Shown one piece after another: positions 35,689 to 45,900 of a stretch of 64,000 nucleotides of DNA. The stretch lies in the NCBI GenBank assembly GCA_021413845.1, contig JAIOPP010000057.1:11884-75883 (forward strand), written 5' to 3'. Each line of letters opens with the position of its first letter. Position 1 is the stretch's first letter. The stretch is from Planctomycetia bacterium (GTDB lineage Bacteria; Planctomycetota; Planctomycetia; Pirellulales; PNKZ01). The position numbers were made by a program, and so were the translations under genes. The notes beneath the pieces are model-generated. The model had not been told where the DNA came from. It made no database searches and saw only the letters and a list, made by a program, of their open reading frames with translations.

Positions 35689-37023
35689 ATGTCGAAAGTT
35701 ACGGAACTTTACGAGCGCGCAAGTCGCTCGCTTGCCGGCGGCGTCTCCTCTTCGACGCGCGTCAATCGCGCGCTCGGTCATCCGTTGTACTTTCAGCGCG
35801 CCGACGGCTGCCGACTTTGGGATCTCGACGGCAACGACTACATCGACCTCTGCTGCAGCCACGGCGCAACGCTCATCGGTCACGGCGACGCACGAATTCG
35901 CGCCGCGGTCGAGCGTGTGTTGGCGACCGGCGCCGCTTGCTCCTACGAAAACGAACTCCAAACCGAATTGGCGGAACTCGTTTGCTCGATGGTTCCGGCC
36001 TGCGAGCGGGTGCGCTTCGTCGGTTCCGGCACCGAAGCGACGATGCACACGATCCGCTTGGCTCGTGCTTACACCGGTAAGCCGAAGCTGCTGAAGATCG
36101 AAGGAAACTTCCACGGCTACCACGACCAAGTCATGTTCTCGATCGGCACGCCCGCAGATAAGCTCGGCTCCGAGACCGCGCCGACGTTGTGGCCCGGTTC
36201 GACCGGCATCGCGCCGGGCATGGCGGAGAACTTGATTCTGGTTCCGTACAACCGGCCCGACCTGCTGATCGAAGCATTGCGCAAGCATGCCCACGAGATC
36301 GCCGCCGTAATCTGCGAACCGATCTACTTCAACGCCGGTTGCATTCGTCCGTCGGCGGAGTTCTTGGCCGCCTTGCGCGACGAACCGCGTCGCCACGGCG
36401 TTCTGCTGATCTTCGACGAAGTGTTGTCGGCGTTCCGCATGGGCCCCGGCGGCGCGCAAGAATATCTCGGCGTAACGCCCGACTTATGCACGCTCGGTAA
36501 GGCGGTCGGCGGCGGGCACCCGCTGAGCGTGTTCGGCGGGAAGCGCGAGATCATGGAACGGCTCATGCCGACCGGCGATTGCCAACATAGCGGCACCTAC
36601 AACGGCCATCCGATGTCGGTCGCCGCGGCCATCACGGCCCTGAACATCTACCGCTCGCCCGGCTTCTACGACCACATTCGCGCCGTCGGCACGAAGCTCT
36701 TCGCAGGGCTGAATGCCGCCTTCCGACGTCACGGCGTGCCGGGCCGTGTCGAAGGCTTAGGAGCTCGGTTCGGCGTCTATTTCGGCGACGTCGGCGATTT
36801 GGAAAACTACCGCGCCGCCGTCCGTCACGATAAGCCGATGATGCTCCGCTTCATCAAGGCGGCGATCGAGCATGGCGTGTACTTCCACGATTACGGCGGC
36901 GCTCCCTGCCATCACGGGTTCTGCTCCGCAATGACTTTGGCCGATGTCGATCTCGTGCTCGAACGAATCGACCGTGCGATCGCATCGCTCGTCGGTGAGC
37001 CTTTTGCAGCCACGGCAAGGTAG
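35689..37023 (+). CDS. Class III aminotransferase, glutamate-1-semialdehyde aminomutase-like
   Basis: A 444-residue PLP-dependent enzyme. GSA-type motifs are clear: SLAGGVSSSTRVN, RADGCRLWDLDGNDYIDL, VRFVGSGTEATMHTIRLARA, LKIEGNFHGYHDQVMFSIG, IFDEVLSAFRMGPGGAQEYLG and LCTLGKAVGGGHPLSVFGG with the Schiff-base Lys271. It is unlikely to be the biosynthetic hemL because of its context with an M81 peptidase and DUF1501 genes. A catabolic amino-group transfer is more plausible; the substrate is unknown. The start is ATG 35689, with GAAGGAA nine bases upstream; ATG 35680 and TTG 35671 are also in frame. It lies 45 bp after the DUF1501 gene and 18 bp before the M81 gene. Confidence 0.88.
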   Translation: MSKVTELYERASRSLAGGVSSSTRVNRALGHPLYFQRADGCRLWDLDGNDYIDLCCSHGATLIGHGDARIRAAVERVLATGAACSYENELQTELAELVCSMVPACERVRFVGSGTEATMHTIRLARAYTGKPKLLKIEGNFHGYHDQVMFSIGTPADKLGSETAPTLWPGSTGIAPGMAENLILVPYNRPDLLIEALRKHAHEIAAVICEPIYFNAGCIRPSAEFLAALRDEPRRHGVLLIFDEVLSAFRMGPGGAQEYLGVTPDLCTLGKAVGGGHPLSVFGGKREIMERLMPTGDCQHSGTYNGHPMSVAAAITALNIYRSPGFYDHIRAVGTKLFAGLNAAFRRHGVPGRVEGLGARFGVYFGDVGDLENYRAAVRHDKPMMLRFIKAAIEHGVYFHDYGGAPCHHGFCSAMTLADVDLVLERIDRAIASLVGEPFAATAR

Positions 37024-37041
37024 CGATCCAGGAGCCTCGCG

Positions 37042-38547
37042 ATGCGCATCGGCATTCTGCAGTTGTGGCAAGAATCGAATACGTTCAATCCGATGTCGAC
37101 GACCCGGAGCGACTTCGAAGCGTTCGGCGTCATGCGCGGTGCTCAGCTCGTCGAGCAACTCGCCGAAACGAACGAGCCGGGAGGCTTCATCCAATCGCTC
37201 CGCGCTTGGCCGGAGCGGCCGGAGATCGTCGGGCTCGTTCGTCTGCCGGCGTGGCCAAGCGGACGGGCGACGGCGGAAACGTTCGATTGGATCCTCGCCG
37301 AGATTGGTTCGGCGCTCGATAAAGCAGGCCCGCTCGACGGAGTCTTGTTCGCGTTGCACGGCGCGCTCGTCGCCGACGGACACCCGGACGTCGAAGGAGA
37401 AGTGTTAGAGGAAGTGCGACGTCGCATCGGACCGCAGACGCCGCTCGTCGCAACGTATGATTTACATGCCAATCTCACGGATCGCATGGTTCGCAACGTC
37501 GAGGCGCTGGTCGGCTTCCATACCGCACCGCATATCGACGTCGTCGAGACGGGCAAGCGCGGGGCAGCGGTTCTGCGGAAGATCATGATCGACGGCGCTC
37601 GCCCCACGACGACGTTCATCAAGATTCCGATGGTCGTGCCCGCCGAGCGGGCGAATACGCAAGACTCGGCCAGCGTCAGCTTCGCCTTTCGTCAACGGCT
37701 TCAAGCCCTCGAAGCGCGTCCGGAGATACTGACGGCAAGCCTCGCGACCGTGCAGCCATGGCTCGACATTCCGGAACTCGGAACGGCCGTCCTGGTCACG
37801 ACCACCGGCGATCACCAACTCGCCGAACGAGAAGCCGCCGCCCTGGCGAACGACGTTTGGGCTGCTCGTCGCGATTACCTACCGACGCTCGTCTCCGTTG
37901 CGGAAGGGGTGCGTGAAGCACATGCCTGCACCACAGGGCTCGTCGTCTTGAGCGATGCCGCCGACGCGACCACTTCCGGTGCTCCCGGCGATTCGACTTG
38001 GTGTTTGAAGGAGTTGCTCAAGCGCGACTGGCCAAACGGTGGAGCGCTAGTGACGTTCGTCGCTCCGGAAGTCGTCGAGCGCGCCGCAGCGCTCGGTATC
38101 GAAACCACGCTTAAGACATCGATCGGCGGCCGGCGCGATTCGCATTTCAGCACACCGGTCGAGATCACGGCGGTCGTCGAACGAGTTTTCGCGGCGAAGT
38201 TCGTGCTTAGCGGACATCTCGGAGTCAACTTGCCGATCGACATGGGGCGGGCCGTGGTGCTGCGCGTCGGCGACGTTCGGCTCGTAGTCACGGAACGGAG
38301 CGGGCCTCACTTCGCACCCGAGTTGTTTCGCGCCGCGGGCCTGGATCCCTTCGCGGCGCGCGTGCTGATCGCGAAGAGTCCGTGCGGATTTCGGGCCGTC
38401 TACGCTGCGCGAGCGGCGAAAATCTTCAGCTTGCAAGCTCCCGGCTGCGCGCCGGCCGATTTTCAGAATTATCCCTATACGCAACGCCCGGCCCCCCTTT
38501 GGCCCTGGGAAGAGTTTGAATGGCGCGCTCCCGAACCCCTCGGATAG
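37042..38547 (+). CDS. M81 family metallopeptidase (MlrC-like)
   Basis: A 501-residue MlrC-family protein. The N-terminal domain starts MRIGILQLWQESNTFNP, the family hallmark, and continues with VLFALHGALVADGHPDVEGE, the metal-binding YDLHANLT (Asp140, His142) and GFHTAPHIDVVETGKRG (His160, His164). The C-terminal MlrC_C domain contains VVLSDAADATTSGAPGDST and VKTSIGG-like LKTSIGGRRDS. The characterised relative MlrC degrades microcystin linear peptides. Homologues next to GSA-type aminotransferases are likely involved in catabolism of an amide- or amino-containing compound, but this is inference. The start is ATG 37042, 18 bp after the aminotransferase stop. Confidence 0.9.
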   Translation: MRIGILQLWQESNTFNPMSTTRSDFEAFGVMRGAQLVEQLAETNEPGGFIQSLRAWPERPEIVGLVRLPAWPSGRATAETFDWILAEIGSALDKAGPLDGVLFALHGALVADGHPDVEGEVLEEVRRRIGPQTPLVATYDLHANLTDRMVRNVEALVGFHTAPHIDVVETGKRGAAVLRKIMIDGARPTTTFIKIPMVVPAERANTQDSASVSFAFRQRLQALEARPEILTASLATVQPWLDIPELGTAVLVTTTGDHQLAEREAAALANDVWAARRDYLPTLVSVAEGVREAHACTTGLVVLSDAADATTSGAPGDSTWCLKELLKRDWPNGGALVTFVAPEVVERAAALGIETTLKTSIGGRRDSHFSTPVEITAVVERVFAAKFVLSGHLGVNLPIDMGRAVVLRVGDVRLVVTERSGPHFAPELFRAAGLDPFAARVLIAKSPCGFRAVYAARAAKIFSLQAPGCAPADFQNYPYTQRPAPLWPWEEFEWRAPEPLG

Positions 38548-38717
38548 GCGTCGCTCGGTTCGGCTTTAACATCGCGGCGGTTTCGACTTCCATTGCGGAT
38601 CGGAAGCTGCCGATGTTTAATGGGGATTAGCCCTCCCGCACTCCCCGCCTTCCGACTGCATCGCCTCCCATTGCTCGCCCCGCCTCGCGGTCGTTCCCTC
38701 CTGCTGCGCGGAATCCG

Positions 38718-41510
38718 ATGAAACCGGCTTCGCTTATTCTGGCGTTGATCTTTGCGCTTCCGTTAGAAGCCAGGGCCGAAGGTCCGTCGGCTGAAGACCT
38801 GCATTGGTTCGAGCAGAAGATTCGGCCGGTTCTCGTCGAACGCTGCTATGCCTGCCATTCGCAAGCGGCGGCCGCGCTGAATAAGTTGAAGGGCGGACTC
38901 TTCGTCGATTCGGCACAAGGGCTGCTCAAGGGAGGCGACAGCGGACCGGCCGTAGTGCCCGGCAAGTCGAAGGAGAGCCTACTGTTTAAGGCGCTTCGTT
39001 ACGACGGCTACGAAATGCCCCCCGATGGAAAGCTTTCGGAGAAAGTCGTTGCCGATTTCGCCGTTTGGATCGACCGCGGCGCGGCTGACCCACGCAAGGA
39101 AGCCGGCGGCGCAAGCGACACGGCGAAGCCGGCGATCGACTTCGCCGCAGCGCGCAAGCATTGGGCGTTTCAACCGCCGGTGCGCGCCGCTCGCCCCACG
39201 GTGCGCAATGCCCAGTGGCCGCAAACCGAAATCGATTACTTTATCCTCGCGAAACTCGAAGCAGAAGGATTGCAACCGGTCGCCCCGGCGACGAAGCGCG
39301 AGTTGCTGCGACGCGCAACGTTCGACCTCATCGGCTTGCCGCCGACGCCGGAAGAAGTCGAGGCGTTCGGGGCCGATGCATCGCCGCAAGCCTTCTCTAA
39401 GGTCGTCGACCGGCTGCTCGCTTCGCCTCACTACGGCGAACGCTGGGGCCGGCATTGGCTCGATGTAGCTCGCTACGCGGAAGATCAGGCGCATACGTTC
39501 GGGACGAAGCCGAACGACAGCGGCTATCGCTATCGCGATTGGGTCGTGTCGGCTTTGAACGACGACATGCCGTACGACCGCTTCGTAAAGCTGCAGATCG
39601 CCGCGGACAAGATCGACGGCACGAGCGACGACAAACCGAAGCCGGACTCTCTCAAGAACATCGCCGCACTCGGTTTCTTCGGGCTCGGCGCGCAATACTA
39701 CAAGAACAGCGACGCCGCCAAGGCCTCGGCCGACGAACTCGACGACCGTGTCGATACGTTGAGCCGCGGCTTTCTCGGGCTCACGGTTTCGTGCGCCCGA
39801 TGTCATGATCACAAGTTCGATCCGATCCCTACGCAAGACTACTATTCGCTGGCCGGCGTGTTTCAAAGCTGCACGCTGAACAACACACCGCTGGCGTCGG
39901 CCGAAGAAATCGCGACTTATAACGCCGGCCAAACACGCATCCGGACGGCGGAATCCGATCTCAAGAAGTTCGTCGCCGATCAGAAATCGCTCGCGTCCGA
40001 AGCGGAAGTTTCGCGCGTCGGCAAGTACGTCGAAGCGGCTTGGCGAGCCCACGTTGCGCGCCGTGTCGATGCCGGCTCGAAAGCGATGCCTGAGCTCGCC
40101 AAGCGTTTCGAGCTCCACGAGCCGACGTTGAACAAATGGGTCGAACTAGTCGATCCGAAAAGCCGCGGCAAGCTTCCGGCCCTCGATGAAATGCGCAACC
40201 TTTGCGCGACGTCGACCGGCGGTGAATCCAAACCGCTCGACGTGAAAACGATGGCCGTGCCACCGACCGTCGTCTCGGCAGCCGTGTCGCTGGAGCAGCG
40301 ATTGCAAGCGGCCTTGGCCGCCAGGCGAGCCAAGAAGAGTCCCGAAACTCCGGAAAATAAAGAACTACTCGAGGCAGTCTTCGGCGAAAGAGGAATCTTC
40401 ACGCCGAACGACGGCGAGCTCGAACGTCGCATGCCGACGAAGAGCAAAGAGCAATGGACGGCGGCGAAGCTCGAAGTCGACGCCGCGAAGAAAGCCGCGC
40501 CGCCGATCTATCCGCTGGCTCATACGATCGTGGACGCGAAGCCGGTCGATATGAAGATCTTCATTCGTGGTAATCCGGCCCGAACGGGCGACCTTGCGCC
40601 CCGTCGCTTCTTACGCATCCTGGCCGGCGACGCACCCAAAGCATTTACTGAAGGCAGCGGACGCCGCGAGTTGGCGGAAGAGATCGCGGCCGCCGATAAT
40701 CCGCTTACGAGCCGGGTGATCGTCAATCGACTTTGGCAGCGACACTTCGGTCGAGGAATCGTCAACACGCCGAGCAACTTCGGTCTTCTCGGAGATCGAC
40801 CTACGCATCCCGAACTGCTGGATTATCTCGCCGTGCGACTCGTCGAACAGGGCTGGAGCCTGAAAGCCGTGCATCGCGAAATCATGCTTTCGGCCGTGTA
40901 TCGACTCAGCTCCGTAAGCCATGCCGAGAACGAACAACGCGACGCCGACAATCGGATGTTGTGGCGCATGGACCGCCGCCGGCTCGACGTCGAAGCGTGG
41001 CGCGATTCCTTGCTCGCCGTCTCGGGCCGACTCGATCGGCAACTCGGCGGTGCATCGACCGACCTGGGCTCGCCGACGAACGTCCGTCGCACGGTCTACG
41101 GCAAGATCAGTCGCCACGAACTCGACGGCTTGCTCCGGCTGTTCGACTTTCCCGACGCTAACATCACCAGCGACACGCGCAGCGAAACCACGGTGCCGCA
41201 GCAGCAATTATTCGTGCTGAACAGTCCTTTCATGGTCGAGCAGGCCAAGGCGTTTGCCGCTCGACTAACGAAAGAAACGTCGACGGACGGGTCGCAGAAA
41301 GCCGGGCCTCGGCAGGGCGATGCGCTGCGCGTGCGCCGAGCTTTCCAACTCGCCTACGGTCGCGAGGCGGACGAAGCCGAGGTGACGGCGGCCGTCGCAT
41401 ACCTCGCCGCGAGCGACTCGCCCGACGACGCGAAAAAGAACAAGCTGAATCGCTGGGAGCGATTGGCACAGGCGCTCTTGAGCGCCAATGAATTCATGTA
41501 CATCGATTAG
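38718..41510 (+). CDS. PSCyt1/DUF1549/DUF1553 cytochrome-like protein, second copy
   Basis: A 930-residue paralogue of the gene at 31766 with the same architecture. It has a signal peptide (MKPASLILALIFALPLEARA), haem motif CYACH at about residue 43, YEMPPDGKL, HYGERWGRHWLDVARYAED and CARCHDHKFDP. The middle linker is longer and helical, about 100 residues more than in the first copy (TRIRTAESDLKKFVADQKSL, ALAARRAKKSPETPENKELL). DUF1553 follows with SRVIVNRLWQRHFGRGIVN and WRMDRRRLDVEAWRDSLLAV. It begins after a 170-bp gap, so it may have its own promoter. It is followed 27 bp later by a DUF1501 gene, repeating the pair at the start of the locus. Confidence 0.9.
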   Translation: MKPASLILALIFALPLEARAEGPSAEDLHWFEQKIRPVLVERCYACHSQAAAALNKLKGGLFVDSAQGLLKGGDSGPAVVPGKSKESLLFKALRYDGYEMPPDGKLSEKVVADFAVWIDRGAADPRKEAGGASDTAKPAIDFAAARKHWAFQPPVRAARPTVRNAQWPQTEIDYFILAKLEAEGLQPVAPATKRELLRRATFDLIGLPPTPEEVEAFGADASPQAFSKVVDRLLASPHYGERWGRHWLDVARYAEDQAHTFGTKPNDSGYRYRDWVVSALNDDMPYDRFVKLQIAADKIDGTSDDKPKPDSLKNIAALGFFGLGAQYYKNSDAAKASADELDDRVDTLSRGFLGLTVSCARCHDHKFDPIPTQDYYSLAGVFQSCTLNNTPLASAEEIATYNAGQTRIRTAESDLKKFVADQKSLASEAEVSRVGKYVEAAWRAHVARRVDAGSKAMPELAKRFELHEPTLNKWVELVDPKSRGKLPALDEMRNLCATSTGGESKPLDVKTMAVPPTVVSAAVSLEQRLQAALAARRAKKSPETPENKELLEAVFGERGIFTPNDGELERRMPTKSKEQWTAAKLEVDAAKKAAPPIYPLAHTIVDAKPVDMKIFIRGNPARTGDLAPRRFLRILAGDAPKAFTEGSGRRELAEEIAAADNPLTSRVIVNRLWQRHFGRGIVNTPSNFGLLGDRPTHPELLDYLAVRLVEQGWSLKAVHREIMLSAVYRLSSVSHAENEQRDADNRMLWRMDRRRLDVEAWRDSLLAVSGRLDRQLGGASTDLGSPTNVRRTVYGKISRHELDGLLRLFDFPDANITSDTRSETTVPQQQLFVLNSPFMVEQAKAFAARLTKETSTDGSQKAGPRQGDALRVRRAFQLAYGREADEAEVTAAVAYLAASDSPDDAKKNKLNRWERLAQALLSANEFMYID

Positions 41511-41537
41511 TCCCCGCCGCGAACGATCGGGAAAGCT

Positions 41538-42953
41538 ATGACCGCGCATTCTCAATACCGAATTCCGTCGTCTCTGTCGCGACGCGAAATGCTGGCCCGC
41601 GTCGGCACCGGCTTCGGCAGCCTCGGGCTCGCGGCGCTCTTGGCCGACGAAGCCGCTCGAGCCGCGCCGATCAAGACCGGCAACCCGCTCGCCGGCAAAC
41701 TCCCCCACTTCGCTCCCCGGGCGAAGCACGTCATCCACTTGTTTATGAACGGCGGGCCGTCGCAAGTCGATACGTTCGATCCGAAGCCGGCGCTTGCGAA
41801 GTTCGACGGACAACGACCTCCCGGCGCCGACAAGAAGACCGAGCGGCGCACCGGCAACTTGATGAAGTCTCCGTTTAAGTTCACGAAGCGAGGGCAATCG
41901 GGAATCGAGGTCAGCGATATTTATCCCCATGTCGGCGGCTGCATCGACGACATCTGCGTCATTCGTTCGATGCATACGAACGTGCCGAATCATGAGCCGT
42001 CGCTGTTGATGATGAACAGCGGCGAACAACAACCGACCCGCCCCAGCCTCGGTTCTTGGTTGCTCTATGGTCTCGGCTCGGAGAATCTGAACCTGCCGGG
42101 TTTCGTAGTACTGTGCCCCGGGAAGCCGGTCGTCGGTCCGCAATTATGGAGCAGCAGTTTTCTGCCGGGCATCTATCAAGGGGCCCACATCAACAACTCG
42201 AACCTCACTCCGCAGAAAGTCATTCAGCACGTCAGCAACGAATATCTCACCGCTACGTCGCAGCGCGAGCAACTCTCGTTCATTAAGCAGATGAACGATC
42301 GGCATCTCGCCGGCCGCGGCGGCGTCGATGGCGCACTCGAGACGCGAATCGCGTCGATGGAGATGGCGTTCCGCATGCAGACCGAGGCGCAAGAGGTGTT
42401 CGACTTGAAGCAGGAATCGCAAAGCGTCCGAGCACTCTACGGCCAAGGACAGTTCGCCGACGCTTGCCTTTCGGCGCGGCGCTTAGTCGAGCGCGGCGTG
42501 CGCATGGTACAGATTTATACCGGCGGCGGACAACCGTGGGACGACCACGGCAACATCGCCGACCACGCCAAGAAAGCCCTCGATACCGATCAAGCGATCG
42601 CCGGCTTGCTGAAAGACCTCAAGTCGCACGGCTTGCTCGATGAAACGCTCGTCGTCTGGGGGGGAGAGTTCGGACGAACGCCGTCGTCGGAAGGGGCCAA
42701 AGGCCGCGACCACAACAACCACGGCTTCACCGTCTGGATGGCCGGCGGCGGCGTCCGCGGCGGGATGACCTACGGCAGCACCGATGAGTTCGGCTTCGCC
42801 GCCGTCGAAAACAAAGTCCACGTCCACGATCTGCACGCCACGATCTTGCACCTCATGGGCCTCGACCACGAGAAGCTCACCTACCGCTACTCCGGCCGCG
42901 ACTTCCGCCTGACCGACGTCCACGGCCATGTCGTGCGCCCGATCTTAGCGTAA
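41538..42953 (+). CDS. DUF1501 (sulfatase-like fold) exported protein, second copy
   Basis: A 471-residue paralogue of the protein at 34261, with a Tat-type N-terminus (SLSRREMLARVGTGFGSLGL). The conserved segments are HVIHLFMNGGPSQVDTFDPK, ICVIRSMHTNVPNHEPSLL, GLLDETLVVWGGEFGRTPSS, GRDHNNHGF and VHVHDLHATILHLMG. It has the more common family wording (GGPSQVDTFDPK) compared with the first copy. It is 27 bp from the preceding DUF1549 gene and convergent with the kinase gene (3-bp gap). Confidence 0.92.
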   Translation: MTAHSQYRIPSSLSRREMLARVGTGFGSLGLAALLADEAARAAPIKTGNPLAGKLPHFAPRAKHVIHLFMNGGPSQVDTFDPKPALAKFDGQRPPGADKKTERRTGNLMKSPFKFTKRGQSGIEVSDIYPHVGGCIDDICVIRSMHTNVPNHEPSLLMMNSGEQQPTRPSLGSWLLYGLGSENLNLPGFVVLCPGKPVVGPQLWSSSFLPGIYQGAHINNSNLTPQKVIQHVSNEYLTATSQREQLSFIKQMNDRHLAGRGGVDGALETRIASMEMAFRMQTEAQEVFDLKQESQSVRALYGQGQFADACLSARRLVERGVRMVQIYTGGGQPWDDHGNIADHAKKALDTDQAIAGLLKDLKSHGLLDETLVVWGGEFGRTPSSEGAKGRDHNNHGFTVWMAGGGVRGGMTYGSTDEFGFAAVENKVHVHDLHATILHLMGLDHEKLTYRYSGRDFRLTDVHGHVVRPILA

Positions 42954-42956
42954 CGA

Positions 42957-45900
42957 TCATTTCGCCTCCGGCTCCTTCGGCACCCGCCACTCGATCGTCG
43001 GCCAGAGGATCGCCCGGCCGTCGCGCGAAGTGGTGAGGATCGAACGGCCGCTCGGCGAGAACCGCACCGAGGTGACTTCCTGCGTGTGCCCTTTCAGCAT
43101 CATCAATTCCTTGCCGTCGGTCGTGTCCCAAAGTTTCACGCCGGAATCACGCGAGCCGGTGACGAGGCGTTTGCCGTCGAGCGAGAACGAAGCGGAGTTC
43201 ACCGCCGCGGTATGGCCGGCGAGCGTGAGTTGCAACTTTCCGGTATTCGCGTCCCAAATCTTGGCGACGTCGTCGGCGGCGGTCGTCACGACGCGTGCTC
43301 CGTCGGCCGAGTATTCGGCCCAGAGCACGGCCCATTCGTGCCCCTTCAATTCGTGAAGCAGCTTCCCATCGTCGACGCTCCATAAGCGGGCCGTCTTATC
43401 GGCGCTCGACGTCACGACCTGTTTACCATCGGGCGAGAAGGCGGCATGCAGTACGCGATCGGCGTGCCCTTTGAGTGTTTTCACCGCCTCACCGTCTTCG
43501 ACGCGCCAGACGACGGCCGTTCGGTCGTCGCCGGCCGTCAGGAGAAATTTTCCGTCGCGACTATAAACGACGCTGTTGATGCCGCCGACGTGACGGCCGG
43601 CGAACTTTCGCACCGCTCGACCTTCGTTGACGTCCCAAATCTTCACTGCGTCGTCCCAACCCGCGGTCGCGACGAATCGACCATCGGGCGAAAACGCCAC
43701 GCCCGCGATCGCGCCGTGCGGACGATAGGTTTGCGTTTCGCGAACGTCCGCCACGGTCCAGCGGCGAGCTTCGTTGCCGCCGATCGTCACCAGACTCTTG
43801 CCGTCGGGTGCAAACACGGCGTTCCACACCACGAGGCCGCGCGACTGCCCGGCCAGCCACGGAGCGCTGCCGGAATTCGCCCCGTCGATGCCCGCCGGCG
43901 CAAGTTCGCGGCCAAGCTTACGGTCCCAAATGCGCACGGCGCTCTGCTCTTGATCGATCGCGGCCAGCAAGTTGCCGTCGTTCGAGGCGGCAACCGAGGC
44001 GTATTTTCCCGGAGCGAACGCAACTTCGCTCCCAGGCTTAACCTCGGCGAAAGACCACAGGCGGACCTTGCCGTCTTCGCACGCGGTCGCCGCGCCGTAG
44101 CCCCCGACGAGCGCGAGCGCCGTCACGCCGGCCGGATGTTTCCAAACCAACTCCGTGCGCTCTCGTCCGGCGACGGCATCCCAATGCCCGACCGTGTTGT
44201 CGAGCGCCGCCGTCAGCAGCTTCTGCGAGTCCGGCGTGAAGACCGCGGCCGTGATCTTGCGCGAATGATGTAGTTCGCTCCAAAGCGGTTGTCGCGTGGC
44301 GGCGTCCCACACGTTCGTTCGGCCGCTCGCTTCGCCGGTGAAGAGGAGCTTGCCGTCGGGCGAAAATGCCGCCGCGGAGACTTCGCTCCGATGGGTCGGA
44401 AAGGAATGCACGAGCTTGCCGCCGGCGAGTTCCCAAAGCTGCGCTCCGCGCGAGCCGTCGCCGGTGAGCGCAAATCGCCCGTCGTGCGACACTGCGAGCG
44501 CCGCGCTCCGACCGGTATCGAGTAACTGCACGAGTTGCGTACCGAGCGCCGCGTCCCACACGCGCGTCGTACCGTCGACGGCGGCGGTAATGAGTCGTGA
44601 ACCATCGGCCGTGAAGATCGCGGTCGAGGCGAGATATTCGTGCCCCTCGGCCAGCTTTGCCGTCCGGCGGAGGGTGCGCACATCCCACAGCATGGCGGTT
44701 CGATCGAGACCGGCCGTCACGATCCGTGTTTCATCGGACGAGAAATCGGCCGCGAGCACGGCATCGACGTGTCCGGTCAGCAAGCTCGGCTTCACGACGA
44801 TCGACTCATGATAGTCGTCGACGTTCCAGACCTTGAGCGTTCCGTCGTAGGAGCCGGAAACGACCGACTTGCCGTCGCCGGAAATACGACACGAACGAAC
44901 TTGCCCGGCGTGTCCTCGCAACGACTTTTCCGCCACGGCCGACGCAACGTTCCACACGATCATCGCGTTGTCTAAGCCACCGCTCACCAGACGGCGTCCA
45001 TCGGCGGAAAAAGAAACCGTAGCGACGGCCGAGCGATGCCCGAGCAGTTCGCGAACCGGTGGAGACGGCGGCGGTTGCTCCGCGAAGACTTCGGCCAAGC
45101 GATAGGGACGCACGTCCTGAGGATGCCACAGCAACACGCGTTTGTCGTCGCCGCAGGTGGCGACCGTCGAACCGTCGGGAGCGAATGCCACGCTTCGGAC
45201 CGGCCCTTTATGCCCTAAGAAAGCTCGAATTTCGGCCGGTGCGTCCCCCTTCGCCGACGTCGTGGCCTTCTCTTCGAGCGACCAGACGATGGCAACGCCG
45301 TCGTGCCCCGTCGTGACGATTTGTTTTTCATCCGGCGAAAGCGCCGCCGACAATACGGCCGACGAGTGTCCTTGAAACGTACGGAGCAATCGGCCGTCGT
45401 CGCGATTCCAAAGCCGCGCGGTGCCGTCGTTCGAGGCGGTCAGCAGCCGCGCGCCGCTCCGATCGAAGCTTACGGACACCACCGGCCCTTTGTGGCCGAC
45501 GTACGTTTGCGCGACTTTCTTCTCCGCGAGATCCCAAACTTGCACATAAGCGTTTTTATCGCTTCCTCCTACTGCGAGGTAGCGACCGTCGTTCGAAAAA
45601 GAAACGGCCTTCACGAAGCTTCCTGCATAAGGCAGTTCGGCGAGCAGTCCGCCGCGCGACGCATCCCAAAGGCACAGCCTGCCGTTCCAACCCCCGCTTG
45701 CGAAACGCTGCCGAGCGAAGTCGACAGCCACGCTCTCGACCGGCGGCCCGGCATCGATCGACAGCGCACTGCGGCCGCACAAGTATTGCAGCCGTCCCCA
45801 TTCCCAATTCCGCATCTCCGGCGTGCTGGTTTCAAGCAATTCGACGGCGCTATTAAACGCGTTCTCTTCGATGCGCGCCGCGGCAAGTCCGATGCGAGCC

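Noticed and set aside
35689-37023. Aminotransferase as biosynthetic hemL
   Set aside because: Motifs fit the GSA family, but the neighbours (M81 peptidase, DUF1501, DUF1549, LysR) point to a dedicated catabolic paralogue; no other haem gene is nearby.
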